This document shows positions 17,419 through 26,436 of a stretch of 64,000 bases of DNA, piece after piece (position 1 is the stretch's first letter; the number at the start of each line of letters is the position of its first letter). The notes under the pieces are model-generated. The model made no database searches and was not told the DNA's origin. It saw only the letters and a list, made by a program, of their open reading frames with translations. The translations under genes were made by a program, and so were the position numbers. The DNA lies in contig NZ_VUKA01000001.1 in NCBI RefSeq assembly GCF_008386565.1, positions 1,054,001 to 1,118,000 on the forward strand, written 5' to 3'. The DNA comes from Teichococcus oryzae (GTDB lineage: Bacteria > Pseudomonadota > Alphaproteobacteria > Acetobacterales > Acetobacteraceae).

Positions 17419-18315
17419 TCATCCCGGCGGAAGGGGCGGGGCCACGGCGTTTCCGCTTTCCGCCGGCTGGTCAAGGAATGCCCGCACCACCCGAGCCCGC
17501 GCCGGGTTGCGCGTCCATATCAAGCCGACCCGCCGCGGCGGCACCGGCAAGGGGAGGGGCAGCTTGACCAGCGACAATCCCGCCGGCCAGGGCGGTGCCC
17601 AGTCCGGCACAAGGGACACGCCGAGCCCCCGGTCCACCATCACCGCAATGGCATCCAGCGCATCCAGCTCGAAGCGTTCGCGTGGCCGCAGGCGGGCCTC
17701 GCGCAGGTAGCGGTCGGCGATACGGCCGCCCCATTGGTTGCGGTCGTAGCGGATAAAGGGCGCGGCGCTTAGCAGGATGTGCGGGTCCTGGCCGGCCAGG
17801 ACGGCGGGTGCGAGGGCAACCAGGGGCTCCTCCCGCAGCAGGCGCCAGTCGCAGCTTTTCGGCAGGGCGAATTCCGGCTGGACGATCAGCGCGATGTCGA
17901 GGTCGCCGGCCACCACGCGCTGATACAGCTCGGAGGAGATGCCGGGTGACACATGCACTTCCAACTGCGGAAAGCGGGCGGCCAGCCCGGCCAGCAGCGA
18001 TGGCAGCAGCCCGGTCAGGCCGGTGGCGATGGCGCCCAGGCGCAACTCGCCGGAAACGCCGCTTTCCGAGGCGCTGTCGCGCAGGTCCCGCAGGTCGCGC
18101 AGAAGGGCGCGGGCGCGCGGAAGGATGGCCAGCCCCGCTTCCGCCGGCACCACGGCTCGGCCGGCGCGCTGCAGCAGCGGGGCGCCGAGATCGGCTTCCA
18201 GCGTCTGGATGCGCTGCGCCAGCGCCGCCGGCGTCAGGTGCAGGCGGCGGGCCGCGCCGGCGATCGAGCCTTCCTCGACCACGGCGACGAAGCTTTCCAG
18301 GAAGCGTGTGTCCAT
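17419..18315 (-). CDS. LysR-family transcriptional regulator
   Basis: A 298-aa regulator. The N-terminal winged helix-turn-helix (FLESFVAVVEEGSIAGAARRLHLTPAALAQRIQTLEADLG, about 4-43 in separate blocks) is followed by the periplasmic-binding-like effector domain (from about 90). It is divergent from the RraA-like aldolase gene, whose start is 102 bp away, and a 9-bp inverted repeat lies in between. The usual LysR arrangement makes the aldolase and the following tricarboxylate-binding protein its likely targets. Confidence 0.9.
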   Translation of the reverse strand: MDTRFLESFVAVVEEGSIAGAARRLHLTPAALAQRIQTLEADLGAPLLQRAGRAVVPAEAGLAILPRARALLRDLRDLRDSASESGVSGELRLGAIATGLTGLLPSLLAGLAARFPQLEVHVSPGISSELYQRVVAGDLDIALIVQPEFALPKSCDWRLLREEPLVALAPAVLAGQDPHILLSAAPFIRYDRNQWGGRIADRYLREARLRPRERFELDALDAIAVMVDRGLGVSLVPDWAPPWPAGLSLVKLPLPLPVPPRRVGLIWTRNPARARVVRAFLDQPAESGNAVAPPLPPG

Positions 18316-18317
18316 GA

Positions 18318-18364
18318 ATCGGAAAAACTATCGAATGAAAGCAGGAAAGAAAGGCTTTTCCGAT
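18318..18364. promoter_or_regulatory. Inverted repeat in the LysR/aldolase divergent promoter
   Basis: ATCGGAAAA at 18318-18326 and its exact reverse complement TTTTCCGAT at 18356-18364, 29 bases apart, fall in the intergenic region just upstream of the LysR start. The A/T-rich arms stand out against the GC-rich surroundings. LysR tetramers contact sites spaced by a few helical turns, so this is a reasonable operator candidate. Confidence 0.5.
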
Positions 18365-18417
18365 CCTGGCCGGTTGCCGCAGGATGGCAGCGACGCGACC
18401 ATCAGGAAGACCAGACC

Positions 18418-19134
18418 ATGCCTGTCGAAATCCAGCCGCTCGATCCCAAGGTGAAGGACACCCTGTCCGCCATCTCCACCGCGACGCTGACCACGGTGCT
18501 GCTGAAGAAGGGCCTGCGCAATGTGTGGATGCGCGGCACCCGCCCGCTGAAGCCGGGCCAGCCGCGCCTGGTCGGCCGCGTCTTCACGCTGCGCTTCGTG
18601 CCGGCCCGCGAGGATCTGGCGACCCCCGAATCCTGGTCCAACCCGATCTCCACCCGCGCCGCCATCGAGGCGATGCCGGAAGGCGTGATCGTGGTGGCCG
18701 ACGCCATGGGTGTTACCGATGCCGGCATCTTCGGCGACATCCTGTGCGCCCGCATGGCGAAGAAGCAGGTCGCGGCGCTGATCACCGACGGCGTGGTGCG
18801 CGATGCGTCGGGCGTGATCGGCACAGGGCTGCCGGTGTGGTGCCAGGGCGCCGCCGCGCCGCCCTCCGTCGCCGGCCTGACCTTCGTGAACTGGCAGGAG
18901 CCGGTGGGCTGCGGCGGCGTCGCCGTGTTCCCGAACGACGTCGTGGTGGTGGATGATGATGGCGCGGTGCTGATCCCGCAGGCCCTGCTTTCCACCGTGG
19001 TCGAGATGGCCGCGGAGCAGGAGGCGCTGGAAAGCTGGATCATGTCCGAGGTCGAGGGCGGTGCCTCGCTGCCAGGCCTGTATCCGCCGAATGCCGAGAA
19101 CAAGGCACGCTACGAAGCCAGCCGCAACAAGTAA
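18418..19134 (+). CDS. RraA/HMG-aldolase family protein
   Basis: A 238-aa protein of the RraA fold, whose enzyme members are class II pyruvate aldolases acting on 4-hydroxy-4-methyl-2-oxoglutarate and oxaloacetate. Visible: ISTATLTTVLLKKG at the start, GRVFTLRFVP, the core GVTDAGIFGDILCARMAKKQVAALITDGVVRDASG (given here as one region, about 101-135) with the Gly-rich active-site loop and the metal/substrate residues in TDGVVRD, and PNDVVVVDDDGAVLIP. The C-terminal ~35 residues extend beyond short RraA proteins. The next gene is a tricarboxylate-binding protein, so a role in uptake and cleavage of a dicarboxylate or tricarboxylate is plausible. Confidence 0.85.
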   Translation: MPVEIQPLDPKVKDTLSAISTATLTTVLLKKGLRNVWMRGTRPLKPGQPRLVGRVFTLRFVPAREDLATPESWSNPISTRAAIEAMPEGVIVVADAMGVTDAGIFGDILCARMAKKQVAALITDGVVRDASGVIGTGLPVWCQGAAAPPSVAGLTFVNWQEPVGCGGVAVFPNDVVVVDDDGAVLIPQALLSTVVEMAAEQEALESWIMSEVEGGASLPGLYPPNAENKARYEASRNK

Positions 19135-19143
19135 GCCGACCCG

Positions 19144-19189
19144 CCCGCAGGGTTTCACGCCCCCAGGTGAGAGGGGCGGGCCCTGCGGG
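19144..19189 (+). terminator. Intercistronic nested hairpin
   Basis: CCCGCAGGG (19144-19152) pairs with CCCTGCGGG (19181-19189), and an inner CGCCCC/GGGGCG stem fits inside. It lies between the aldolase stop and the binding-protein start and has no T run on its 3' side, so it may be an attenuator or an mRNA-processing/stability element rather than a full terminator. Confidence 0.5.
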
Positions 19190-19202
19190 TACGAGGGAGA
19201 AG

Positions 19203-20216
19203 ATGGAGACAGGAAAGATGGCCATATCCCGCCGCCAATTCGTCGCGGGCGGGGCTGCCCTCGGTGCCCTCGCGGCGCTGGGCCGCCCCGCCTTGATCCG
19301 CGGCGCGCATGCCGCGACCGCCTGGCCCGAGCGGCCAATCACGGTGGTGGTTCCCTTTCCGCCGGGGGGCGGAGTGGACCAGATGGCCCGGCTGATCGCC
19401 CAGGCGGCGCAGCGGCATCTGCCCAACAGCACCTTCGTGGTCGAGAACCGGCCGGGTGCCGGCAGCCAGATCGGCATGGAATACGCCTTCACCGCGCGGC
19501 CGGACGGCTACACCCTGTGCGCCGTGACCTCGCCGGCGATGATGACCATCCCTTATGAGCGCCCCGTGCGCTACCGGGTGGCGGAGTTCGAGTATCTGGC
19601 GAATGTGGTGGATGATCCGGGCGGCTTGTGGGTGAAGCAGGATTCGCCGATCCGCGACCTCGCCGACATGCTGCAGCGGGCGAAGACCACGTCGGGGGGC
19701 CTCACCCTCGGCACCACCGGCATCGGCTCCGACGACCATCTGCTGATGCTGGAACTGGAGCAGGCGGTGCCGGGCGTGAAGTTCAGCCATGTGCCGTTCA
19801 ACGGCGCCGCTCCGTTGCAGACGGCGGTGCTGGGCGGGCATCTGGATGTGGGCTGCTTCAATGTCAGCGAAGGCAATCCGGGCTTCCGCGATGGCCGCTT
19901 CCGCTGCCTCGGCCAGGCGGGCGCGCAGCGCGACCCGGCACTGCCGGAGGTGGCAACGCTGACTGAGCAGGGCGTCGAGGTGATCGCCGGCGCGCAACGC
20001 GGCATTGTCGGACCTCCCGGCATGCCGGCGGAAGCGCGCCAGGCATTGCTCGCGGCCTTCGGGGCGGCCCTGGCGGACCCGCAATTCCGCGCGGAAGCGC
20101 AGAAGGTGCAGTTGCCGCTGAAGCCGATGCTGGGGGAGGATTACCGCAAGGCCGTTCTGGGCCTGGATGCGCGGTTGCAGCAGATGTGGTCACGCAAGCC
20201 CTGGCGCGACCAGTGA
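19203..20216 (+). CDS. Tripartite tricarboxylate transporter-type substrate-binding protein (Bug family)
   Basis: A 337-aa exported binding protein. A twin-arginine motif (SRRQFVAGGAALGALAAL, about 8-25) directs export. The mature part has the Bug hallmarks: ITVVVPFPPGGGVDQMARLIA, FVVENRPGAGSQIGM and the Asp-type ligand loop. ATG 19203 is chosen with a GAGGGAG ribosome-binding site; ATG 19218 is also possible. No TctA/TctB membrane partners are nearby, so it is an orphan receptor, as is common in this family. Some Bug proteins act as sensors rather than in transport. Confidence 0.85.
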   Translation: METGKMAISRRQFVAGGAALGALAALGRPALIRGAHAATAWPERPITVVVPFPPGGGVDQMARLIAQAAQRHLPNSTFVVENRPGAGSQIGMEYAFTARPDGYTLCAVTSPAMMTIPYERPVRYRVAEFEYLANVVDDPGGLWVKQDSPIRDLADMLQRAKTTSGGLTLGTTGIGSDDHLLMLELEQAVPGVKFSHVPFNGAAPLQTAVLGGHLDVGCFNVSEGNPGFRDGRFRCLGQAGAQRDPALPEVATLTEQGVEVIAGAQRGIVGPPGMPAEARQALLAAFGAALADPQFRAEAQKVQLPLKPMLGEDYRKAVLGLDARLQQMWSRKPWRDQ

Positions 20217-20225
20217 GGTGATGGC

Positions 20226-20255
20226 GTGGCGCCGCCTCCAGGCAGGCGGCGCCAC
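20226..20255. terminator. Bidirectional hairpin between binding-protein gene and HU gene
   Basis: GTGGCGCCGCCT (20226-20237) and AGGCGGCGCCAC (20244-20255) form a perfect 12-bp stem with a 6-base loop between two convergent genes. No long T run follows on either side, which is usual for GC-rich genomes. Confidence 0.65.
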
Positions 20256-20264
20256 CCCGTTCGA

Positions 20265-20534
20265 TCAAACGGCCTTGCGCAGGTTGGGCGAAGGCTTGAA
20301 GCGCACGGTCTTGCTGGCCTTCACCTTCACAGGTTCCCCTGTGCGCGGGTTCATGGCCTTGCGGGCCTTGGTCTTGCGCACGGAGAACGTGCCGAAGCTC
20401 GGCAGTGTGAAGCCGCCGTTCTTCTTCATTTCCTCGACGATGGCGGAAATCAGTTCGCCCGCGGCGCGGCTGGCGGCCACGCCGGTGCAGCCGGTCGCAT
20501 CCTGGATGACCTGGGTGATGAAAGCCTTGGACAT
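20265..20534 (-). CDS. HU-family DNA-binding protein
   Basis: An 89-aa nucleoid protein of normal HU length. It contains the beta-arm signature (LPSFGTFSVRKTKARKAMNPRTGE region, about 43-66), which inserts into the DNA minor groove, and ends with the basic KTVRFKPSPNLRKAV. The N-terminal half differs from E. coli HU, with two Cys-containing or Cys-near residues (ATGCTGVAASRAAGEL). The start MSKAFITQVIQ at 20534 gives the family length; its ribosome-binding site is weak. It compacts and bends DNA in the nucleoid. A TTGCCG...AATGAT pair on the minus strand upstream may be its promoter. Confidence 0.9.
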   Translation of the reverse strand: MSKAFITQVIQDATGCTGVAASRAAGELISAIVEEMKKNGGFTLPSFGTFSVRKTKARKAMNPRTGEPVKVKASKTVRFKPSPNLRKAV

Positions 20535-20667
20535 TGTGTCTTTGACTCGTCTTGCCTGTGCTTGAACCTTTGGCACGCGATCATTTTCGACGCAGTGCTA
20601 CCCGGCAATCCTTGCCTTGGCCGCGGAATGTTCGGCCGCACTGTGGCAGGAAGAAGGCAAAGCGGAT

Positions 20668-20692
20668 GGCGCCCGCCAAACGGACGGGCGCC
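20668..20692 (-). terminator. Terminator after class I aminotransferase
   Basis: GGCGCCCG (20668-20675) and CGGGCGCC (20685-20692) form a perfect 8-bp stem with a 9-base loop just past the aminotransferase stop (20698, leftward). Confidence 0.5.
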
Positions 20693-20697
20693 AATGT

Positions 20698-21891
20698 TCA
20701 GCCGGCCTGCGCCAGGGCCGAGGGACCATGCGACGCCTTCCAGGCCGACAGCCGCCGCAGCGCTTCCTCCAGCACTTCGAGCCGCTTGCAGAAGGCGAAG
20801 CGGATGAAGTGCCGCGGCGCGTCGGCGCCGGCATAGAAGGCCGAGACGGGAACGGCGGTGACCTTGGCCACCTCGGTGAGGTGGCGGCAGAAGGCCACGT
20901 CATCGCCGGCGAAGCCCAGCGGCGTGAAGTCGGCGGTGATGAAGTAGCTGCCCTGGCACGGCAGCAGCGTGAAGCCAAGCTTCGCCAGCCCGGCCGCGAG
21001 GAAGTCGCGGCGCTCCTGCAGGCTTTCCGAAAGCCCCGCGAAATAGGCATCATCCTTCGACAGGCCCACCGCCACGGCGCGCTGCAGGTTGGGCGGCGTG
21101 GTGAAGGTCAGGTTCTGGTGCGCCTTGGCCACATTGGGCGCCAGGGAGCGGTCGCAGGTGATGTAGCCGACCTTCCAGCCGGTCAGGCTGAAGGTCTTGC
21201 CGGCGGAGCCGATGCGCATGCAGCGCTCCCGCATCCCCGGCAGCGTCATCAGCGGAATGTGCTTCCAGCCATCGAAGGTCAGGTGCTCATACACCTCGTC
21301 GCACACGGCATAGGTGTCGTGGCGCTGGCAAAGCTCGGCGATGAAGGCCAGTTCGGCGGCGGTGAACACCTTGCCGGCCGGGTTCATCGGGGTGTTGAGC
21401 AGGATCGCCTTGGTCTTCGGGCCGAAGGCGGCGGCCAGCTCGGCGCGCGGCAGCTCCCATTTCGGCGGCGAAAGGCGCACTATGCGCGGTACGGCGCCGA
21501 GCAGCTTCACCACCGGAAGGTAGATGTCGTAGAGCGGTTCCAGCAGCACCACCTCGTCGCCCGGGTTCAGCACCGCCATCAGCGAGGCGGTGATGGCCTC
21601 CGTGGCGCCGGAGGTGACCACCACCTCGGCTTCCGGATCGACCGACAGCCCGTAGAACCGGCGGTTGGCCTCCGCCACGGCGCGGCGAAGCTCCGGCAGG
21701 CCGGTCAGCGGCGGATACTGGTTGCGGCTGTCGAGCAATGCGTCGGCGGCGGCGCGCACCACATCCTCGGGCCCCTCATAGTCGGGGAAGCCCTGGCCGA
21801 GGTTGATGGCGCCATGCTGCGTGGCGAGCGCCGACATGACCGTGAATACGGTGGTGCCGGTGGCGGAAAGCAAGTCGTTCTGCGGCTTCAT
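20698..21891 (-). CDS. Class I/II aminotransferase
   Basis: A 397-aa PLP enzyme of the aspartate aminotransferase superfamily, closest in pattern to methionine/kynurenine-type aminotransferases (YbdL and KAT group). Motifs: INLGQGFPDYEGP near 30-42, VVTSGATEAITASL (cofactor phosphate), LNTPMNPAGKVF with the conserved Asn/Pro, YAVCDEVYEHLTF (Asp to pyridine N) and SAGKTFSLTGWKVGY with the Schiff-base Lys. Those enzymes transaminate methionine, glutamine or aromatic amino acids with 2-oxo acids in the cytosol. ATG 21891 was chosen to fit the family N-terminus; its ribosome-binding site is poor. Confidence 0.88.
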   Translation of the reverse strand: MKPQNDLLSATGTTVFTVMSALATQHGAINLGQGFPDYEGPEDVVRAAADALLDSRNQYPPLTGLPELRRAVAEANRRFYGLSVDPEAEVVVTSGATEAITASLMAVLNPGDEVVLLEPLYDIYLPVVKLLGAVPRIVRLSPPKWELPRAELAAAFGPKTKAILLNTPMNPAGKVFTAAELAFIAELCQRHDTYAVCDEVYEHLTFDGWKHIPLMTLPGMRERCMRIGSAGKTFSLTGWKVGYITCDRSLAPNVAKAHQNLTFTTPPNLQRAVAVGLSKDDAYFAGLSESLQERRDFLAAGLAKLGFTLLPCQGSYFITADFTPLGFAGDDVAFCRHLTEVAKVTAVPVSAFYAGADAPRHFIRFAFCKRLEVLEEALRRLSAWKASHGPSALAQAG

Positions 21892-22632
<741 letters not shown>

Positions 22633-22731
22633 TCGCAGCCTGAGGTTTCCGCCGCCGTCGCCGGCACAAGGTGCACGGCGCGCATGGGCGCGGCCCCAGG
22701 AATGGCGTCAGCTTCGCCGTTTCGCAGCCGC

Positions 22732-22759
22732 CATGGCGCCGGGGAAAACCGGCGCCGTG
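22732..22759 (+). other. Hairpin between glnB and glnA
   Basis: GGCGCCGG (22735-22742), loop GGAAAA, then CCGGCGCC (22749-22756), extendable by three further pairs including one G-U. It has no T run. It ends about 40 bp before the glnA ATG, in the leader where a second glnA promoter is often found, so it could be a partial terminator or processing site. Confidence 0.4.
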
Positions 22760-22798
22760 ACATGGATTAAGTGTTGTTAGGGAACAGGACCACACACG

Positions 22799-24235
22799 AT
22801 GGCGAAGAAGCCCGCAGCCGCAGCGTCCAACGCGGTTTCCAAGGTCATGGAGATGATCAAGGAGAACAGCGTCGAGTACGTGGACTTCCGGTTCACGGAC
22901 CCGAAGGGCAAGTGGCACCACACGGCCCAGCACGTCTCCACCATGGAGGAGGACATGTTCACCGACGGCATCATGTTCGACGGTTCCTCGATCGGCGGCT
23001 GGAAGGCCATCAACGAGTCCGACATGATCCTGTTGCCGGACGCTGCGTCCGCCTGCATGGACCCGTTCGCCGCGAAGCCGCAGCTGATCCTGTTCTGCGA
23101 CATCATCGAGCCCTCGACCGGCCAGGCCTATAGCCGCGACCCGCGCTCCACCGCCAAGAAGGCCGAGGCCTATGTCGCCTCCACCGGCATCGGCGATGCC
23201 GCGCTGTTCGGCGCCGAGGCCGAGTTCTTCATCTTCGACAACGTGAAGTTCGGCACGGGCGGCAATTACGGCATCTACCAGCTCGACAGCATCGAGGGCC
23301 CGGGCGCCAGCCTGAAGGACTTCCCCGAGGGCAACATGGGCCACCGCCCGCTGGTGAAGGGCGGCTACTTCCCGGTGAACCCGGTCGACAGCGAGGTCGA
23401 CCTGCGCGCCGAGATGCTGTCCACCATGATCGAGATGGGCGTGGCCGGCGAGAAGCACCACCATGAGGTGGCGCAGTCGCAGCACGAGCTGGGCACCAAG
23501 TTCGGCCCGCTGGTGCAGCACGCCGACCACATGCAGATCTACAAGTATGTGATCCACAACGTCGCGCACAGCTACGGCAAGACCGCCACCTTCATGCCGA
23601 AGCCGATCTATGGCGACAATGGCTCGGGCATGCATGTCCACCAGTCGATCTGGAAGAACGGCAAGCCGGTCTTCGCGGGCAACGGCTATGCCGACCTGTC
23701 GAACGAAGCGCTTTACTACATCGGCGGCATCATCAAGCACGCCAAGGCGCTGAACGCCTTCACCAACCCGTCCACCAACTCCTACAAGCGCCTGATCCCG
23801 GGCTTCGAGGCGCCGGTGCTGCTGGCTTATTCCGCCCGCAACCGCTCGGCCTCCTGCCGCATCCCCTATGCGACGAGCCCGAAGGCCAAGCGCGTCGAGG
23901 TGCGCTTCCCGGACCCGACGGCGAACCCCTACCTGGCCTTCTCGGCGATGCTGATGGCCGGCCTCGACGGCATCAAGAACAAGATCCATCCGGGCGAAGC
24001 CATGGACAAGGATCTGTATGACCTGCCGCCCGAGGAGCTGAAGGGCATCCCGACGGTGTGCGGCTCGCTGCGCGAGGCGCTGGAAGCCCTGGCCGCCGAC
24101 CACGAGTTCCTGCTCGCGGGCGACGTGTTCTCGAAGGACCAGATCGAGTCCTATATCGAGCTGAAGTGGCAGGACGTGTATCGCTTCGAGCACACCCCGC
24201 ACCCGGTCGAGTTCGAGATGTACTACTCCGTCTGA
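22799..24235 (+). CDS. glnA: Glutamine synthetase type I
   Basis: A 478-aa GSI-beta enzyme that makes glutamine from glutamate, ammonia and ATP as a dodecamer. Visible: the beta-grasp [12 protein letters not shown] and [10 protein letters not shown] near the start, the metal-binding [10 protein letters not shown] and [10 protein letters not shown] blocks, the ATP-binding [16 protein letters not shown] and the adenylylation loop [10 protein letters not shown] with Tyr407, the site modified by GlnE. All expected elements are present. The first ~13 residues are a poorly conserved Ala/Lys tail. A strong terminator follows. Confidence 0.97.
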   Translation: MAKKPAAAASNAVSKVMEMIKENSVEYVDFRFTDPKGKWHHTAQHVSTMEEDMFTDGIMFDGSSIGGWKAINESDMILLPDAASACMDPFAAKPQLILFCDIIEPSTGQAYSRDPRSTAKKAEAYVASTGIGDAALFGAEAEFFIFDNVKFGTGGNYGIYQLDSIEGPGASLKDFPEGNMGHRPLVKGGYFPVNPVDSEVDLRAEMLSTMIEMGVAGEKHHHEVAQSQHELGTKFGPLVQHADHMQIYKYVIHNVAHSYGKTATFMPKPIYGDNGSGMHVHQSIWKNGKPVFAGNGYADLSNEALYYIGGIIKHAKALNAFTNPSTNSYKRLIPGFEAPVLLAYSARNRSASCRIPYATSPKAKRVEVRFPDPTANPYLAFSAMLMAGLDGIKNKIHPGEAMDKDLYDLPPEELKGIPTVCGSLREALEALAADHEFLLAGDVFSKDQIESYIELKWQDVYRFEHTPHPVEFEMYYSV

Positions 24236-24255
24236 TCGCGGCGCGATCGGATGCC

Positions 24256-24287
24256 GGCCGGGGAGGGAAACCTCCCCGGCCTTTTTC
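24256..24287 (+). terminator. glnA terminator
   Basis: An 11-bp perfect stem (GGCCGGGGAGG at 24256-24266 with CCTCCCCGGCC at 24271-24281) is capped by a GAAA tetraloop and followed by TTTTT, a textbook intrinsic terminator about 20 bp past the glnA stop. Confidence 0.92.
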
Positions 24288-24289
24288 GT

Positions 24290-24925
24290 TGCCCGACGGC
24301 GAACAGGTGCCGCGCGCATCCGGCACCACCATGACGCCGCCGCGATGGGCGATCCGTCCTTCCGGCACATTCCCGGTCAGCACATGGTGCGGCAGGTGGA
24401 ACTCGCAGCCGAGCGAGATGCTGGGCGTCGCCGCGATCAGCTGCCGGCTGCTCGATGAAGGTGGGCCGGAAACGGTCCACGTCGCGCAGCACTGTCCTGG
24501 CGCGGAACGGCTCCATGTAGTCCAGGCCAAGACCGATGCCGTTTCCGAAGCCGTCTCGGATGGCTTCCGGATGCGCCATGTCGTCGGCATGCGGCTGCAC
24601 GCCGGTCTTCGCCTTGAACAGGCGGTTGCCGGCCGCGACCATGGCTTTCATCCGTTCCAGGTCGGCGGCGAAATCGGGGTCGGCGAGGGAGAAGGAAAGG
24701 GGAGCGGCGTCCCGAACCCGCCCGCCGAGCAGGTGCGCCACGCTTATCTCCTATCTCCGCGCATGTCCCGAGGATGTCCAGCAGCACCATCCCCACCGGC
24801 ATCCAGCTTTCGGGATGGCCCACCAGCGCGCGGTCCATCGCCGCCGGCAGCGTGCGCGGCCGGCGCGCATGGGCACCGATCACCATTCGCTTGCCTGCGC
24901 GGCGCGTGCCGCCATGCATGTCCGG
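24290..24925 (-). pseudogene. Decayed mandelate racemase/muconate lactonizing enzyme (enolase superfamily) gene
   Basis: Fragments of one MR/MLE protein appear in order on the minus strand but in three frames. First, WMPVGMVLLDILG (about 24800-24766) in one frame. Then AHLLGGRVRDAAPLSF through RPTFIEQP (about 24738-24446) in a second. Then SISLGCEFHLPHHVL and GRIAHRGGVMVVPDARG (about 24424-24310) in a third. The first frame change is explained by a 7-bp tandem duplication, TATCTCC twice at 24745-24758: removing one copy restores DILG...VAHLLGG. At the second junction about 100 residues normally found between the FIEQP strand and the C-terminal LGCEF segment are missing, including most catalytic acids. 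The N-terminal capping domain is also gone. It cannot encode an active enzyme. Boundaries are approximate. Confidence 0.75.
24745..24758. repeat. 7-bp tandem duplication (TATCTCC x2) inside the pseudogene
   Basis: Two adjacent copies of TATCTCC. Deleting one puts the upstream DILG segment and downstream VAHLLGG segment of the enolase-superfamily remnant back in one frame, so this looks like the inactivating or an early lesion, of replication-slippage type. Confidence 0.75.
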
Positions 24926-25088
24926 TTTCGCATCCAGAGCACGCCAGGCACTCGGCTTCGCCTGCCTTCATTTCTTGGCCTTCATACGCCGGGCCACGGG
25001 AGGGCAGGCGGCAACCTGATGCCGATTGCTGGAACAGCCACGCCGCCCCTACTCTTGTTGCAGCACAGCAACCGCGGGAGACGCCGCT

Positions 25089-26378
25089 TTGGATCGTTTT
25101 TTTGGCCTCACCGAGCGCGGCACCAATCCGCGCCGGGAAATGCTCGCAGGCCTCGCCACCTTTCTCACCATGGCCTACATCGTGGTGGTCAATCCAGGCA
25201 TGATGGCAAGCGCGGGCATTGACCACGGCGCGGCCTTCGTCGCCACCTGCCTCGCCGCCGCGATCGGCTCCGCGCTGATGGGCCTGCTGGCCAACTATCC
25301 CGTGGCGCTGGCGCCGGGCATGGGGCTGAACGCCTATTTCGCCTTCGCCGTGGTGGGCGGCATGGGCGTGCCCTGGCAGGTGGCGCTGGGCGCCGTGTTC
25401 CTGTCCGGCATGATCTTCTTCGCCGTGTCGATCTCCGGCTTCCGCGAATGGCTGATCAACTCCATCCCCATTTCGCTGAAGCTCGGCATCGCCGCCGGCA
25501 TCGGCTTCTTCCTCGGGCTGATCGGGCTGCGCGGCATGGGGCTGGTGGCGGACAACCCGGCCACGCTGGTGTCGCTGGGCTCGCTCAAGGAAACGGCGAC
25601 CTTGTTGTCCTGCATCGGCTTCGTGCTGACGGCCGGGCTGGTGGCGCGCGGCATCACGGGCGGCATTGTCATCGGTATCCTGGTGACGGCGCTGCTCGGG
25701 CTGCCCTTCGGGCTGACGCAGTTCAACGGCGTCTTCTCCATGCCGCCCTCGCTGGAGCCGACCTTCCTGCAGATGGATCTGGCCGGCGCCATCGGGCTCG
25801 GGCTGCTCGGCATCGTCTTCACCTTCTTCATCGTCGACCTGCTGGACAATGCCGGCACGCTGATCGCGACCACGCACCGCGCGGGGCTGATGCGGAAGGA
25901 TGGCTCGGTGCCGCGGCTCGGGCGGGCGCTGATGGCGGATTCGGGAGGGGCCATGATCGGCGCCGCCCTCGGCACCTCCACCACCGTGTCCTACATCGAA
26001 AGCGCGGCGGGGGTGCAGGCGGGCGGCCGCACGGGGCTGACGGCACTGACGGTGGCGGCCCTGTTCCTGCTGACGCTGTTCCTGGCACCGCTCGCGACCT
26101 CCATCCCGGCCTTCGCCACGGCGCCGGCCCTGGTGCTGGTGGCCTGCCTGATGGCGCAGAGCCTGCGCGACATCGAGTGGGAGGATGCGACGGAATACAT
26201 GCCGGCCATCGTCACCGCCCTGGCCATGCCCTTCACCTTCTCCATCGCCACCGGCATCGGCCTGGGCTTCATCGCCTATGCGCTGGTGAAGGTGGTGGCG
26301 GGCCGGGCAGGGCAGGTGGGCGGCGCGGTGTGGGTGATCGCCGCCGCCTCGGCGGTGAAGTTCTGGCTGCAAAGCTGA
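25089..26378 (+). CDS. NCS2-family purine permease (AzgA type)
   Basis: A 429-aa inner membrane transporter with about 12-14 helices. AzgA-type hallmarks are LTERGTNPRREMLAGLATFLTMAYIVVVNP at the start (residues 5-34), APGMGLNAYFAF, GISLKL-like helices, the FVDLLDNAGTLIA-type segment (FFIVDLLDNAGTL) and GTSTTVSYIESAAGVQAGGRTGL near 295-317. Members import adenine, guanine or hypoxanthine with protons. The start is taken as TTG 25089 because GGGAG at 25076-25080 is well spaced and the sequence then begins MDRFFGLTERGT like its relatives. No purine riboswitch was seen upstream. Confidence 0.88.
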   Translation: MDRFFGLTERGTNPRREMLAGLATFLTMAYIVVVNPGMMASAGIDHGAAFVATCLAAAIGSALMGLLANYPVALAPGMGLNAYFAFAVVGGMGVPWQVALGAVFLSGMIFFAVSISGFREWLINSIPISLKLGIAAGIGFFLGLIGLRGMGLVADNPATLVSLGSLKETATLLSCIGFVLTAGLVARGITGGIVIGILVTALLGLPFGLTQFNGVFSMPPSLEPTFLQMDLAGAIGLGLLGIVFTFFIVDLLDNAGTLIATTHRAGLMRKDGSVPRLGRALMADSGGAMIGAALGTSTTVSYIESAAGVQAGGRTGLTALTVAALFLLTLFLAPLATSIPAFATAPALVLVACLMAQSLRDIEWEDATEYMPAIVTALAMPFTFSIATGIGLGFIAYALVKVVAGRAGQVGGAVWVIAAASAVKFWLQS

Positions 26379-26386
26379 TTGAAGGG

Positions 26387-26410
26387 GCGGCCGGCATCCG
26401 GTCCGGCCGC
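26387..26410. terminator. Hairpin between convergent permease and transglycosylase genes
   Basis: GCGGCCGG (26387-26394) and CCGGCCGC (26403-26410) form a perfect 8-bp stem with an 8-base loop between two convergent genes. Confidence 0.55.
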
Positions 26411-26436
26411 TCCCGGGGCAAATCAGTCCAGGGGGC

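Noticed and set aside
24223-24741. Minus-strand frame of 172 codons as an intact MR/MLE-type gene
   Set aside because: Only about 110 codons match the family; the N-terminus is cut by a frameshift and the C-terminus reads into the glnA terminator. It is part of the pseudogene.
24926-25088. Purine riboswitch before the AzgA-type permease
   Set aside because: The leader lacks the three-way junction and loop sequences of the purine aptamer.
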